From Diphasiastrum complanatum (taxonomy: Eukaryota > Streptophyta > Lycopodiopsida > Lycopodiales > Lycopodiaceae), in the NCBI GenBank assembly GCA_029204225.1, contig CM055111.1, positions 21,715,805 through 21,779,804 of the forward strand: a stretch of 64,000 bases of DNA, in the 5' to 3' direction. This document shows positions 10,226 to 21,959 of this stretch, piece by piece. Under the pieces are notes generated by a model. The model was given only the letters and a program-made list of their open reading frames with translations, was not told the origin of the DNA and did not search any database. Each line of letters opens with the position of its first letter. Position 1 is the stretch's first letter. A program made the translations under genes and the position numbers.

Positions 10226-11105
10226 TGGTGGATGGTGATGATGAAGGACCTTCATCAAGTCAAAAGCCAAGGAGGACATCAAGGCAAATGCAAACACCTT
10301 CAAGGCTCACATATGATGAGAAGGGTAAGCAAGTGGAAGTGACTCATTTTGCTTTTCTCACATGTTTTGATGATTCTTCTTGTGTAGATGATGCTATGCA
10401 AGTGGATGGACGTTTTCATGATTTTACATCAAGTAATGGATCTGGAAAACAAAGTTTGTTCAATGACTTTTATGGTCAAGTTGATGATCAAGAGGTTGAT
10501 CTCAACGGGGCTTCAGCAAGACAAAAGGTAACGTGGCAATTTGGAGCTATCAAGAGCATCAAAGGAGAGTCAATTGGCAAAGATGTTTTGGATCTATTTT
10601 TGCAGGTGTTTTAAGACTCAAGTAAGTTCAAAGGAGCAGCAATCAAGTGTTGTTCAAGTTTACTTTGCTTGTTCTATTTCGTGTATGAGCAATTTCATGT
10701 GAATGTGTGCAAATTGTCAAGATATGGTGAAACTAGCTACATTGTTTTGCATCATATTGATGTTGTACTAGAAATCTTGGCTGGCTTTGCTGATGAAAAT
10801 GAAACTTTTGTATCACTCATTCATGATCAAGTCATCAAGTGATGATGACATCTTCTGGCAAGATGGAGATGAAGGTGCATTCATGGAGTTTTATGGTGGA
10901 GACATATCAAGAAAGGACAAAGATGGAGGAGACAAGCAAGCAAGTGGTCATCACAGACATTATATTGTTTGGTTGCTATTAGTTTCCAAAGAGTTCAAAG
11001 TTGGAAGCATGGTGGAATCATTTCATTTCAATTCTATTTGGTTCTTTATGTTCTAGTTATATCTTGATGTATAAAATTGATGTAAGAAATAGTGAAGCAT
11101 CCAAT
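10226..11105 (+). pseudogene. Integrase hinge plus module X, second copy
   Basis: Opens inside the copia hinge (SSSQKPRRTSR, SRLTYDEKGKQVEVTHF) and runs as a 129-codon ORF into module X (CVDDAMQVDGRFHDF to DLFLQVF). It then continues in another frame (FMIKSSSDDDIFWQDGDEGAFMEF). It is a near-identical copy of 750-1600, with a single module X unit. The left junction with the LTR-like block (ATATAGGACATGG) differs from that at 20183, so the two pieces were joined secondarily. Confidence 0.75.
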
Positions 11106-11679
11106 ATGGACACTATTCTCCTACATTTTCTCTCACTTTCTAGAAGTGGTAATTAACTCAAAAACATTTGAAATAAAATGAATGTTGGAGACATTGAATC
11201 TAGTCCACATTAATTGTAGGGTTTTTGATATGGAGGGAAACCAAGATCATTAATGAGACATGGACCTGATATATATAGCTATATACATGTGGGAAGATAA
11301 GTATTCTCTCTCTCTCTCTCTCTCATTTCATGCTTATACCTTAGTTCTCTTGGGGTCATGCTTATACATGAGTTCTCTTGGGTTCATCTATCCATCGATG
11401 CACTAATTTGGTGATATCTTGAAATCTTGTGTGTAGAATGCATTGTTTAGTTGATATTCGGATCCGCACGTGTGAAATATAGTAGCTTACTATTTTTGTA
11501 TAGACAACAACTTCATCTTATCATAAGTTTGATGTTTGATCAAGTTCTTATTAAGTTTGCATCTCTTTCATTAAGTAGATGTTGATTTTCTACATTGCCA
11601 ATGGTGTAAATTGTGTTGTCTTCCATAAGCAAAGATCAAGAGATTAGGTTGGATTTTAATGATTCATATTTTTTCACAG
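11106..11679 (+). repeat. Copia LTR fragment with CT tract
   Basis: Enters an LTR mid-way (CTACATTTTCTCTCAC). It contains TATATATAGC near 11270, a CT tract at 11305-11323, the motif CACGTGTGAAATATAG near 11467, and ends TTTTTTCACA at 11679. A short GGGGTCATGCTTATAC-type segment is duplicated near 11353. Confidence 0.55.
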
Positions 11680-11741
11680 ATTAATCAATATCTTTTGAAG
11701 TTGTCCATGAAGTTAGAGCAAAGACTTTAGAGAATTGAGGG

Positions 11742-13063
11742 TGTAGGAAGGCCTGAAAAGGCTAAAAATTGTTTTTTGAAAGGGTCCTTGGGGGATTTAT
11801 GGCTAGAAATCCACAAGAGGATTATGCATGAAGTCAATCCATCTTTATTTATACTCCTCTTGGCCATCCCAACAAGCTATCAGGCCTGTAAATTGGTGAT
11901 CAGAGGCTTGTGTTCCATCTCTATGAAGTTTATCGCTAAAGCACCCTCCCACAAGTTGAAAAATCTTCATTCTCAGCCCATACTACATCCCTTGACTTGA
12001 GTGAAGGCTTCACGGAAGTCTAATAGACCTTTTAAGACTGTTGGTAATGTCTCTTTGGGTGCTAGGTTGGTATTTGGTTGATTCCGCATGAAACCTCTCT
12101 TTGAAAGTACGTCCTACTACATATTTTATGTGGCTCTGTTCTCACACGTGTGAAGCTGAGGTCGTAGGTGACATGTCAAGCTTCTCAGTCACTTGGTCTC
12201 TCTTTGTATTGTGATTTATAGGTGCATTGTAGCTCAAGTTATGTCTGTTTGAAATTTTGGCAATTTTGTGAGTAAACTTTTAAAAAAGCGTAAATATTCT
12301 TATTGCATGTTTGTATTTTCCCTAATTTTATGTACTATACTTGTGGAAATTTTTTGCATGGTGATTTTGCTGAAGTTTTTTGTGAAAAATAGCCTATTTT
12401 GGCAAATCTAGCCATGTAGAACTTTGCAAATATTGTGTATAATTGGGTTCCACACATGGAAGGCCAAGATGCCACGTGGAAACCCACTCCTAATGTAGGT
12501 TAGGTCAATTCAAGAGAGTTGGTCATGTCTATTTGGTGGTCATCCCTAACTTATAGGACCTACACCTAAGTCTAAGGTGAAAATTTGACCAACTAGCTAC
12601 CTACCAAACATAAGTCTAGGATCTAGGTTTCATTTTAGGGCAAGAATGGGTGAGTTAAATTCCTTATTACATGCTGGAAATCCACCTAACTTCAAGAAGG
12701 AAGTCGAATTTGCTATGTATTCCAAGCTCCCATAGTGAGAAGATAGAATATTTTTGGAGCTCATTGGCAATCTCAAGCTAGTTCACTATGTACATTGAGT
12801 TTTTGTGATCCAAATGAAACCAAATCAATTTCTACTTGTTTCTCAGGTTGAAGGCCGTACTACAGCCTGTAGTACACATGTGTGAGACCGGATTTCCATG
12901 TTGATCAATGCTTTTGATTGTTAATGCTTGTTGTTTGTCAAATTGCCAATCTAGATCAACTTTTTTGTGTCTATCTTTTTGATATATTGTTAAGCAAGCA
13001 TCCAATCACTCTTGTGGATCTTTTGTAGATCCATTTATGGTCCTAAAGTATAGTACTTTCACA
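11742..13063 (+). repeat. Probable copia 5' LTR (about 1.3 kb)
   Basis: Sequence between a purine tract (GAATTGAGGG) and the primer site at 13064. It begins TGTAGGAAGG, ends TTTCACA, and contains CTCACACGTGTGAAG near 12153, a motif also seen in the other LTRs. About 985 bp (12047-13031) are missing from the paralogue at 2507-2837. The start of the LTR is inferred, as no partner LTR is present. Confidence 0.4.
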
Positions 13064-13076
13064 TGGTATCAGAGCC
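13064..13076 (+). other. Primer-binding site (initiator Met tRNA type)
   Basis: TGGTATCAGAGCC directly after TTTCACA. Confidence 0.8.
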
Positions 13077-13862
13077 AAGTACAAGAGGATAAGCCATTTA
13101 TCAAAAGCAAATCCATTTTTAGCAAGTTTTGGTGCTAAAAACTAGTGAGAGGGCAAGCTAGAATTTTGATTTTGGTGAGGAGATTTGATCCCAAAATTCG
13201 TAGGGGTCCAAATCCATACTGTCCACGTGTGGGCACCTCTGAACCTGCATTTAATGCATGGTATTCATTTGATCCACAGAAATTCAATTTGTGAGCTTTT
13301 GATGTAATTTTTGGTGGAAATCTTAAGATAAGCTACCAAGATTGAGTGCCATTGATTAGATTTGACTTAGGGTCATGAGATCTAATTAATCTAGGCTGAA
13401 GTCAGGTCCTCTAAACTTGTTTTACAGGTCTTGAAAGTACATCAAAAAGTGTGAAGGATAGTTAGTCATGTTATTGTCCAAAAATAGCCAAAATTGGCAA
13501 GATTTGATTGTAAGTAGATTTCACATCATCTTATCTTCATTCCAACTTTGTGAGGGAGTGTTAGAACTGATATTATAAGTCCATTTGTTGGATTAGATAT
13601 CTAATTTGAGTGAGACACTACAAGAAAGAGACCTTAGTGAGTTTCTAGAGACAATAAAATCCATTTATTGGCAAGATTTGATTAAAAGTAGTTTTCACTT
13701 CATCTTATTTTTATTCCGGATTTGTGAGGGAGTGATAGAAATGTGATTATAAGTCCATTTGTTGGACTAGAAATCAAATTTGAGTGAAACACTGCAAGTG
13801 TGAGACCTTTGTGAGTTTCAAGTCAATCAGATCTATTTCTTGTTTTAGAAGTCACTAGTAAG
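13077..13862 (+). other. Copia untranslated leader
   Basis: Non-coding leader, paralogous to 2850-3621. Confidence 0.6.
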
Positions 13863-14860
13863 ATGAGATCTGCTGGAGCATACCTTCTAGAAGCTAGTGA
13901 GAGATTGAATTCTACAAATTATGCTGTTTGGAAGGTTAGGATGGAGTCACTTTTGGTGCTCCAAGACCTTTATGAGTTCTTGATTGAAGATGAAGATGAA
14001 CCTCTAGGTGCACATGAGTTAGCTAGATACAAGAAGAGATCTTGGCTTGCACTTAATTGTGTGAAAATGAATGATTTCTTGAGAGAAGTATCAGCATGAG
14101 TGCTAAAGAGGGTTGGGAGTCTTTAAAATCAATCTATGAATTTAGTAACACTTCGAGGGTTCTAATGCTTAGGAATCAGATTTTGCAAAGCATGAGGAGA
14201 AGTGAGGAGAGTGCACAAGATTATGTACTCAGAAACAAGTCTCTAAATAGGGAGTTGGCTTCCATTGGAGAGAAGATTCATGATGGAGAGCTTGTACAAA
14301 TTGTCCTGAATGGTCTAGGAGATGACTCTGCAAATTTGGTCCAAAGTTTTGCCTTCCAAGACACTTTGCCAACTATAGAAAAACTTCATAGTTTATTAGT
14401 GGCTGAAGAGTGTAGGATTCTCCATGTAAAATCTAGGATGAGTTCCTTGTCTTTCCAGGATGGTGATGAGAAAGCCAATTTCTCATTCAAGGGCAAAAAG
14501 AAGAACAATGGAAAGAAGAAGCATCCAAAGGAGGCTAAAGAAGAGGATGATGCATCAAGCTCAAAGGACAAGTCAAAACAAAAATGCTTCTTTTGTGGAA
14601 AGAAGGGGGATTATGCATCCGAATGCTACAAGGGGCTAAGAGCAAAAGAGGAGGAGGACAAACAAGGGAACCTTGCATATGAAGAGGATGGAGATGAGGA
14701 GATCTCATCTTTGATGGCATCTATATCCACTCCAACAAGCAAAAGCAACTCAGAAGACACTTGGTGGATTGATAGTGGGGCTAGCTCCCACATGACTTTC
14801 CAAAAGGACACATTCTTAACCTTACTCAACAATGTAACATTTAGAAGAAAAGGAGTATAA
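13863..14860 (+). pseudogene. Copia gag-protease fragment
   Basis: Gag N-terminus MRSAGAYLLEAS... runs from 13863 to a stop at 14099; a one-base frame change (ATGAGTGC at 14096) leads into a 254-codon ORF. That ORF carries the rest of gag (EGWESLKSIYE to LLVAEECRI), a lysine/serine-rich linker, a CCHC knuckle (CFFCGKKGDYASEC, with H replaced by D) and the start of the protease (WWIDSGASSHM). The protein ends at a junction near 14835 where pol is lost. With the frame change and damaged knuckle this is a dead copy, but it is the best gag of this subfamily here. Confidence 0.85.
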
Positions 14861-14877
14861 CATAAGTCAACCAACCC

Positions 14878-14945
14878 CATATCCTAAATATTAAAACCCT
14901 TGCTCTATAAACCTAAACCCTTTACCCTACAACCCTTATCTTAGG
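14878..14945 (-). repeat. Degenerate telomere-like repeats
   Basis: A run of CCTAAA/AACCCT-like words (TAAACCTAAACCCTTTACCC) immediately after the truncated gag. On the minus strand these read as imperfect TTTAGGG units. Less certain than the perfect repeat at 5581. Confidence 0.4.
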
Positions 14946-15129
14946 GCGCAATTAATGATTGGAATATTGATGACCCACCTCCATTGAGGATTCAATTTGC
15001 AAAAGACTATTCGTTTGGAGTAGACGAGGTAGGACCTTCAATAGGAATAGACAACTTGAGAACTGGAAAGTTCAATAACTCGGAGAGTTTCATAGTTTGG
15101 CTATATGAGCTTTGCTCTCACCTTTGAGG
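14946..15129. other. Short unassigned spacer
   Basis: Between the telomere-like tract and the minus-strand copia. I see no gene or repeat in it. Confidence 0.5.
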
Positions 15130-16950
15130 TCGATAAACTAATCTTCGACGAAGATGACATCTTGACTAGTGAATATCTTCGACTCGATAGGATCATACAG
15201 CTTATAAGCATTTTTTGAAGTAGTGTAGCTGATGAAAATAGATTCTATACTCTGGAACTCGAGCTTCTTTGTGAGATCATGCAGAATTTGCGCATAAGCG
15301 ATACATCCAAGAACTCGTAAGTTTGATAATGATGGTTTGGAGCCTATCCAAACTTCATATGGCATTTTGTCTGAGAGACCTTTAGTAGGACATTTGTTCT
15401 GAATATAAGCTGCAGTGAAAAACAGCTTCAGCCCAGAAGGACTATGGCAATGTCGCATGCGCAAGCATACACTTGGCCTATTTGACTAAGGTTCTATTCT
15501 TTCTCTCAACAAGTCCATTTTATTGAGGTGAATAGGAGGTAATGTATTGTTGCCCAATGTCGTTGTTAAGGCAATACTCTATGAGTTCGGGTAGAGATAT
15601 ATTCACCTCCGTTGTCGGACCTCATTGCTTTAATTCTTTTACCAATTTCATTTTTTACACGCTCTTTGAATTGTTGAGAGATTTTGAAAGCCTCCAATTT
15701 ATGCTTCATGAAATAAACAACTGTTCTTCTAGAATATTCGTCAATGAAGGTAATCAAATACTTTGCATCACGCAATGGTGGAATTGCATTGGACCACATA
15801 TATATGAATGAACAACGTCTAATAGATCTTTTGTTGCATGCCTATGACTCGACCTAAAGGGAATCCTAGTCTACTTTCCAAGGATGCAGCTATGACACAC
15901 AGGGTGGTTGACTTTGTCGGTTGGATAGTCGAGATCAAGTGCCAGGGATTGTCTGGACATGTTCAATACAGATGTATGATTCAAGTTTCCTAATCTTTGA
16001 TGCCATAGTAATGCTTTATTGACAAGAACAGAGGTTTTCAAGACTTGACCAGTATCAGAATAACAATGTGCCAATCTATATAAGTATCCATGCCTCTTGC
16101 CGAGTGCAAGGACCTTATTTCTTCTATTGATGACTCAAACTCTACCCTATGAGCTAAATTAGTGATTCTACTTACTGATAATAGGGTTTTAGAGAGTTTA
16201 GGAACATACAAAGCTTTGGATAGTAGTTTGAATTGATCATGCTAGAATTTCAATCTTATAGTGCCTTCACCTTCGATAGTGTGTGTGCTATTGTCACCAA
16301 GATAAACATACTTCTTTTACTGTAAGGCGTATAGGACTGAACATGCTCCAGAATCCAGAAACCAAGAAATACCCAATAGGGACTTTTGGTCTTTGACCAT
16401 AAATGTTCCTTTGTCTATGTCGAGTTCAGGAGATGCGGTGACTGCATTCGCCTGTTGATCTGGTTGCTTGTTGGCATTCTTTGCTTTCAGAACCTTGCAA
16501 TCCGAGATTTCATGATTAGTGCACTTGCATACTTACAGAACATCTTCTTCTTCAACTGTGGATTTGATAATTGTCTTGCCTTTGCATTGGTTGCCAATTT
16601 GATGTGGACTGCTTAGAGCTTTTCTGCTTCTATCATTTTGAGCCTTTGTTGACATATAGAGCGTGAGATGATGAAGTCGATGAAGTGTCTTGAATTCTTC
16701 AATTGTATTCTTGCAGCAACATAGTGATAACTCTAGTAAGAGTTATATCTGAGTGTGCCGATATGATCATCACCCAGTTCTCATATGTAGAGGGCCAGCT
16801 TGAAAGCAATTGTGTCTTGATCATCGATGATCGATCTGACAAGCCGGGGTGGTCAGTTGTTCGAGCTTCGAGCTTCGAGCTTTTGAGCTTCACATGCCAG
16901 GCCCATGGAATTTAAGCCAGGAGGCATTACAAACGAAACTCTAATATTTG
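15130..16950 (-). pseudogene. Degenerate Ty1/copia element, different lineage
   Basis: Read on the minus strand from 16950 to 15130: gag scraps (about 16893-16699, SKLEARTTDHPGLSDRSSM with QLLSSWPSTYENW), a protease-region remnant, the pre-integrase domain (WHQRLGNLNH... CHSCILGK at about 16010-15871), the integrase core (FIDEYSRRTVVYFMKHK, RSDNGGEY at about 15750-15590) and C-terminal domain (AAYIQNKCPTKGL, PYEVWIGSKPSLSNLRVLGC to SQDVIFVED at 15464-15138). RT and RNase H are absent. The sequence is clearly distant from the other copias in the window. Several stops and frameshifts are present. Confidence 0.8.
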
Positions 16951-17325
16951 GTCCTTTTGCTACAAAATAGTCTTTTGAGGCTATGAGAACCAACACTCGG
17001 CCTACACAACCGAGACCTTGATGGATCTTGATTGCCACTGAACTCGTGCACTGTGATGCACTAATCAATGTGACTGCCAATTTTTTCTTCCTCAACATGT
17101 TCAAAAAACCATCACGAAGAGCTTCATCCAAGCTGTGGACAAATGGAAAATTATATTTGGGATCGAATTTAACCAGCCACAAATAAAAATGTAGAAGATT
17201 TTAAGCACAATATCAACAATTCATTCAATTCAATAGATAAACAGCAAACCCAAATGGGGCAAGCAATAATATCTAAAGTTGAGGCTGTAGATAAGAGCTC
17301 GAAACTGTGCGAACAAAAGTGAGAT
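16951..17325. other. Copia leader or unassigned sequence
   Basis: Adjoins the gag end of the minus-strand copia, so part may be its leader. An open 109-codon stretch (17182-16853) shows no recognisable domain. A short TTCGAGC triplication is at 16859-16880. Confidence 0.35.
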
Positions 17326-17442
17326 GTTTCACATAAACTTTATGCAATCTGATCCTTATTTGTCTTGCCAACGAGCCACTCCACCTACATAGATCACATA
17401 AATACATCGAGTTACTATACCTGTGTAAGAATGGTCGTTTCC
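17326..17442 (+). repeat. Inverted repeat arm, left (117 bp)
   Basis: Pairs with 18592-18707: GTTTCACATAAACTTTATGC ... GAATGGTCGTTTCC against GAAACGACCATTC ... GTGAAAC, with few mismatches. A single arm of the same sequence is at 36752-36867. Confidence 0.85.
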
Positions 17443-18591
17443 AAAAATAATAAATAAAAAATCATTGGCAAGGTGCACATTAAGAGAGCTTTGTACAGTA
17501 TATGAAATTTTTCATGGCATTTGGCAAATCACATTTGCAATTTCATTCTTCATATTTCATTATCGTTTGGGAGAAAGGCGAATCTCCTAGTTTATAAATT
17601 TGAGAGAAAAATTGCCGCCTCTTCTTTTGCCATTTTATAATCGATAAAAAAGATGGCTCTCTAACAACTGACTTTTCCTAACAATTGCTAACAATATCAA
17701 AAGATGTCAAATGTTGTACAAAGCTCGCTCAATGTTATCTCAACCAATGCCTTTTTATTTTATATTTTTTAAAACAATCATTTTCAGGCCAAAGTTTGAC
17801 ATTAGATTAATAGTGGAGTCAGCAAGGATTCCATATCCTATCATAGCTATCCAAATCTATCGCAACTAACTTTTTCAAGACTTGGTAACAAAACTGAAAG
17901 ATACCAAATATTGTATCGATGTTTTTAGAACCAATTTTTTTTTCTTTATTTCTTTGAAAACAAACACTTTCTAATTAAAGATTGATTTTAGATCCATATT
18001 TGAGATGTCCTGTTGATATGGTTCTTAATTTGCGTGACTCAATTTTCAAAATTCACCTCCTTAAATAGCATACAAAGATGCGAATGCATGTCAGTTGTAT
18101 AGTTCATGCATTGAAAAGCAATCATCAACTTTGCACAAAATGGCCTTAACTATTTGCATGTTCACCTTTATATACTCAATCACAATGACAAAGAGCTACC
18201 TGAAATGGAATTCTCATAAAAAAATGAAAACAAGTCCAGAAAGACCTAAAAAAAACAAACAATAGGATGTACCTAAATAGTTGGGTTTTTTTTCCTGGTC
18301 CATCTTTACCTGCCTATCTTGTTTTTTAACTATCTATAATCACTCAATTGTAAAAATTCACGTGCTTCAATAGCTCGTAGAGATACAAACTAAAATCATG
18401 TGTACAATTAGCCAATTCAAATGTCATATAGCATCATAGATTTGAGAGACCCGTAGATCTCCCACTTTATAATCTTCATAAGAAAATCATCGCCTCTCGT
18501 TTGACCATATCGTAGTTGATTAGAAAATCAGCACTTTAGCTGCTAACTTTTTCTAGCAAATGCTTATAGTACTGAAAAATGCGATGTTATA
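17443..18591. repeat. 1.15-kb interior between inverted repeats, with diverged internal repeats
   Basis: AT-rich and non-coding. It matches 35606-36751 in reverse complement. It also contains diverged internal repeats: GAATCTCCTAGTTTATAA near 17580 against GTAGATCTCCCACTTTATAA near 18450; CTAACAACTGACTTTTCC near 17660 against GCAACTAACTTTTTCAAG near 17860 and GCTAACTTTTTCTAGC near 18540; and TCAATTTTCAAAATTCACC near 18042 against TCAATTGTAAAAATTCACG near 18345. I recognise no gene. It could be the body of a non-autonomous transposon. Confidence 0.6.
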
Positions 18592-18707
18592 GAAACGACC
18601 ATTCTTACACAGGTATAGTAACTCGATGTATTTATGTGACCTATGTAGGTGGAGTGGCTCGTTGGCAAGACAAATAAGGATGAGATTGCATAAAGTATAT
18701 GTGAAAC
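18592..18707 (-). repeat. Inverted repeat arm, right (116 bp)
   Basis: Reverse complement of 17326-17442. The sequence to its right (18708-18951) is shared with 36868-37110. Confidence 0.85.
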
Positions 18708-18951
18708 ATGAAAAACAAATTTGCAAGCCATCACTTGATAACCTATGGGATTGCTTTGCAGGCAACCAGTATTATCTCCTATGAGTGTTTATTCTTATCC
18801 CTTTTTTTGTTTTCATTAAAGCAGTGTGTTCAGTAATTACTATGGAAACATGTGATTTCATGCCAAACAATCTTACAATACAAGAAGCTATAAAATCTTT
18901 TGCAAGTATTTAATTTCAAGCCAAACAATAGTAAAGTACAAGAAGACAGCT
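18708..18951. other. Shared flank, no gene seen
   Basis: Non-coding sequence repeated at 36868-37110; it is the target-side flank of the LTR that follows. Confidence 0.5.
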
Positions 18952-19634
18952 TGTGAAAAACATGTTATCAAAAAACATCAAATGACCTTTAAAAACACGC
19001 GTGAATTTTTGTTTCCTGCTGAAATTGCTAGATCATGAAAGGAAAAGGCCACATAAAAAGTTGCTATAGAATTCTCGTTCAATGATTTGCTGCCTTACAA
19101 TTCTGTTTTTCACCATGAAGTGGAATCAATACAACTAGTTTATCAGAATCTTTCACAAATTTGCTGTTTAAACACACAGGTGTATTTCCCTCCTTAAAAC
19201 CAATACCTTCAAAACACAAAAAACAACACAATCATTCAAGTTGTCACCAATATAAAGAGAGAAGAGATAGAAGAAGATGATATGATAGAAAAAGAAAGTT
19301 CTCCAAACATCAAGAAAAAAATTGATTGCTTTCTCCACACTCGTACAACTATATATTGCAGAAAATATGTCATTTGGCCACTTGCCAATTATTAGTAGTA
19401 CTTTCCAAGTACTTACCAGAAACCTAGTTAATCAAGTGACTAGTTTCAATGTATCTAGTTACAAAAAGTCATTTGGTCCAAATCCGAGCTTGACTTATCA
19501 AATAATTTTCAAAAATAGCAACATTACTATTTTTAAGAATTATTTACGTTAAAAAATGTTCGTCTAAGTTTACTTCTACCTTTGCCCTCCAAGTTGCCAA
19601 ATTAAACCAACTAAACTAGTTGACATTTTTCACA
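18952..19634 (-). repeat. Copia 3' LTR (683 bp)
   Basis: On the minus strand it begins TGTGAAAAATGTCAACTAG at 19634 and ends TTTTTCACA at 18952, the same terminal inverted repeat as the intact element. It follows a purine tract and the pol C-terminus KLVEEGV. A TTCACGCGTG motif lies in the downstream part. No primer site follows, as expected for a 3' LTR. The copy at 37111-38874 is interrupted by an insertion. Confidence 0.75.
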
Positions 19635-20182
19635 CTCCCTCTTCAACTAGTTTTACCACACAACTTTTCAAGAATGATCTCCATTCTAAGAAAAGACCTC
19701 CTCTCAATGCTTTCATTAGTCTAAATGTCATTTGAATGAACATCCACTTCATGAAGACAACCATCCATTTGCATACCATCATCTACACAAGAAGATGTGC
19801 CAAAATATGTGAAAAAATAAAATTTGTACCTTCCACAACTTGCATACCCTTTTCATCATATGTAAGCCTTGATGGCTTTGTCATTTGCCTTGAGGATATT
19901 GACTTGAATTGGCATCTCAAAAACCACCATCCAAAAAACCATCTTCATCACCATAAAAAATATTAGATTCATCAGCATCAACAACATCAAGCTTATCCCC
20001 ATTTTTCTCTTCAAAGATAACATTCATAGAAATGTGAACTTTCTTTGAATTAGGAATGTAAAATCTATAAGCTTTTCTTACTTCACTATAGCCAAAAAAA
20101 ATTCCCTTAAAGGATTGAGTTGACATAGCAAGTACTACCAAATGCTTGATGCTTGTCTTCTTATCAAAAAGTGTTACATCCA
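19635..20182 (-). pseudogene. Copia integrase C-terminus joined to pol tail
   Basis: Minus strand: GIFFGYSEVRKAYRFYIPNS, SRLTYDEKGMQVVEGTNF, then a shortened module X-like stretch (SSCVDDGMQMDGCLHE region) running directly to the tail KLVEEGV and the LTR. Most of module X is deleted. The copy at 38880-39784 retains about 365 bp more. Confidence 0.7.
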
Positions 20183-20600
20183 TGTCCTATATATAGGATT
20201 TGGTATAATCCTAGACTTGGATACATGGTACTCTAGCACTTGATATTATTGGTTATGCCACATTATTATGGAAGAGGCTAGTAATGTAATTAATAACCTT
20301 GTGAGGGCTTAAACACAATTATTGTAGCTAGTATATGGTTTAGGATTGCTAATGCATGTGTAGAATATCAAAAAAAATGGAAAGCACTTTTAGGGAGTTT
20401 TAGATTTGCATGGGCACATGAATAGGGAGGCTTGGGCTTATATAAGGCTTGTAGAAACTCGCCCAATTCCATTTTCAATTTTGGTGCTTTCATTGCCAGT
20501 TTCTCTCTCTCTCTCCGACACTTGTCTCCTTTTGCAAGTTTTTTCACAACTCTGGTTACATACTGCTATAAAACACCCAATAGACCTCCTTAGCGGATTA
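20183..20600 (+). repeat. LTR-like sequence (family 2), copy B
   Basis: Starts TGTCCTATATATAGGA. TATA-like GGGCTTATATAAGGC is near 20446, followed by a short CT tract at 20505-20517. It is interrupted at 20601 by an LTR of the TGTGAGA family. Confidence 0.5.
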
Positions 20601-20905
20601 TGTGAGAAACTGTCAACTAGTTTTCTATTTTGGTCATATTTGTTTATTTGGCAATTGAGGCCAATTTACATATTAGACTTAGAGATAGTCATTTCAAAGT
20701 TATTTTAGTTCAAATGTTTTTGAATTATCACATATAGAAAAGTGAGAAAAAATGTAGGAGCTCAAGTTTTGTAGATTCAAATTTGAATGTCGGAGACATT
20801 GAATCTAGTCCACATTAATTGTAGGGTCTTTGATATGGAGGAAAACCAAGATCATTAATGAGGCATGGACCTGTTATATATAGCTATACACATGTGGGAA
20901 GAGAA

Positions 20906-20950
<45 letters not shown>

Positions 20951-21047
20951 TCATTTCATGCTTATACATGAGTTCTCTTGGGTTCATCTATCCATTGGTG
21001 CACTATTTTGGTGATATCTTGAAATCGTGTGTGTAGAATATGTCAAG
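20601..21047 (+). repeat. Copia LTR (family A), plus strand, with (CT)n
   Basis: Begins TGTGAGAAACTGTCAACTAG. TATATATAGC is near 20877 and a CT tract at 20909-20947. It is truncated in U5 where it meets the minus-strand LTR. Confidence 0.65.
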
Positions 21048-21602
21048 GATTCCAGATCATTCAAGATACAATCCATGTCCCTGATCTTAGGTTACAATAA
21101 ACCAACAATCCTGCCAATGTAGAAAAATCAACATCTACATACAAAATGAGATGCAAAGTCTAAGAGATACTGATCAAACATGAATCAAAATATAAAATAT
21201 AATTTTTGCTCGTACAATGACAGTACCCTACTGTAATTATAGTACCCTATTTTATTTAACATGTGTGAAACCGAAAATAGCAATAAATGATCATTCTACA
21301 CATAGAATTGCAAGATAACATGAGAGTGCACCAATGAGTAGTAGAACCCAAAGACGACCATGTATAATAATGAAATGAGAGAGAGAAGAGAGAATATGTG
21401 TCTCTCCATGAGTTACATCCTTTATAGAGTGTCCAAACCCTATTTGGCCACTTGGCTTTCCCTCCAAAATGTAAACCCTACTATTTTTGGGACTAGATTC
21501 AATGTACCCAAAGTTCAAATTTGAATCTCTCCCAAACTTGACTACCAACTTTCCCACACTTTCAAAAAGTGTTTATTGAATGTATTTTAAACTAATATAA
21601 CT
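21048..21602 (-). repeat. Copia LTR (family A), minus strand
   Basis: Reverse counterpart of 8668-9272: TTTGGCCACTTGGCTTTCCC, the TATA region near 21425 and the CAACATCTACATACAAAATG segment. It forms an inverted pair with 20601-21047. Confidence 0.65.
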
Positions 21603-21959
21603 TCAAAAAGTTTAATCTCGAAGTCTAAAATGAGTTTTGGCCTCATATTAGTTAAGAAAACACAATTGAAAACACCCAACCAGATCAATCACCACAGCAC
21701 AATGTCCAGTGCAACAAGAACACAGAATTGCTCTTCAAACTGTATATTCCACTCTCTTCGTAAGTACAAACACTCAAAAAAACACTCAAAGGGCTCGTAA
21801 AAGCAAGATGGCTTGATAACTCTAGAACTAAGAAAGCATTGTATAAGTTGATCATTGCTATTTTAACTCTCTCCCTCAATGATCAACGTCACTTCTTATT
21901 TTAGAGTATACTCTATTCATGGAACATACCTCCATGATAGCATTACATGTAAAGGCTTT
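21603..21959 (-). repeat. 3' sequence of the second copia lineage
   Basis: Counterpart of 8391-8667 and 41246-41610; it follows the stop codon of the RNase H fragment on the minus strand. Confidence 0.5.

Noticed and set aside
13077-13862. Possible coding region before gag
   Set aside because: No frame is open; it corresponds to the leader between primer site and gag.
18553-18765. ORF shared with 36743-36925
   Set aside because: Overlaps the inverted-repeat arm and flank; similarity is explained by the duplication.
21291-21557. 88-codon ORF repeated at 8756, 21291, 40936 and in part 47413
   Set aside because: Recurs only because it lies in copies of one LTR family and spans the TATA region.
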